Source: Acidobacteriota bacterium
Lineage (GTDB): Bacteria > Acidobacteriota > Terriglobia > UBA7540
Assembly: GCA_021784615.1 (NCBI GenBank)
Contig: JAJYHU010000358.1
Span: 1 to 6,158 of the forward strand
Direction: 5' to 3'
Length of the DNA: 6,158 bases
Shown: one piece after another, positions 6,128 through 6,158 of the stretch
How positions within the stretch are numbered: the stretch's first letter is position 1
How the letters are laid out: the number at the start of each line of letters is the position of its first letter
Notes under the pieces: model-generated
Told to the model about the DNA's origin: nothing
The model's input: only the letters and a program-made list of their open reading frames with translations
The model's database searches: none
Program-made: the position numbers and the translations under genes

Positions 6128-6158
6128 TGAGAATCGACGGCTTCCCTCAGAGATAGAT

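Overview
The window is 6,158 bp of bacterial DNA carrying four credible protein-coding genes and no RNA gene or CRISPR array that I can see. The mix of a Tat-exported large glycosidase, an uncharacterised polytopic membrane protein with a GWGIRGQxGH motif and an IS66-type accessory ORF is what I would expect from a soil or sediment Acidobacteriota, Verrucomicrobiota or Planctomycetota genome. This placement is inference from gene style and moderate-to-high GC, not from a marker gene.

Left part (1-4654): an AT-richer leader with a perfect TTGACA hexamer precedes a 447-aa multi-pass inner-membrane protein of unknown function (274-1617). After a 139-bp gap containing a small hairpin comes a 965-aa protein (1757-4654). 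It has a twin-arginine signal, an N-terminal beta-sandwich region with a probable embedded carbohydrate-binding-like module, an (alpha/alpha)6 catalytic barrel of the GH63/GH37/MGH1-like type, and a small C-terminal beta domain. The two genes are co-directional and may form a unit in which the glycosidase acts outside the cytoplasm and the membrane protein handles a product or signal. That link is only contextual.

Middle part (4595-5127): a minus-strand gene of very high GC encodes a 164-aa helix-turn-helix protein that looks like the first ORF (TnpA-type) of an IS66-family element. No tnpB or tnpC follows it; instead its 3' end runs 60 bp into the convergent glycosidase gene. A perfect 10-bp inverted repeat lies directly against its start codon and covers part of its Shine-Dalgarno sequence. 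This arrangement is typical of mobile-element genes protected from read-through transcription. I read the segment as an element remnant or a domesticated orphan.

Right part (5128-6158): a 144-bp divergent intergenic region leads into a 297-aa stand-alone PD-(D/E)XK-superfamily protein (5234-6127) with lower GC, ending in tandem in-frame stops. It resembles the PDDEXK_4-type proteins that are often found in accessory or defence-related regions. The composition steps from about 58% to about 69% to about 53% GC (hand counts on sampled lines), so the right third looks like a mosaic of acquired pieces next to a catabolic locus.
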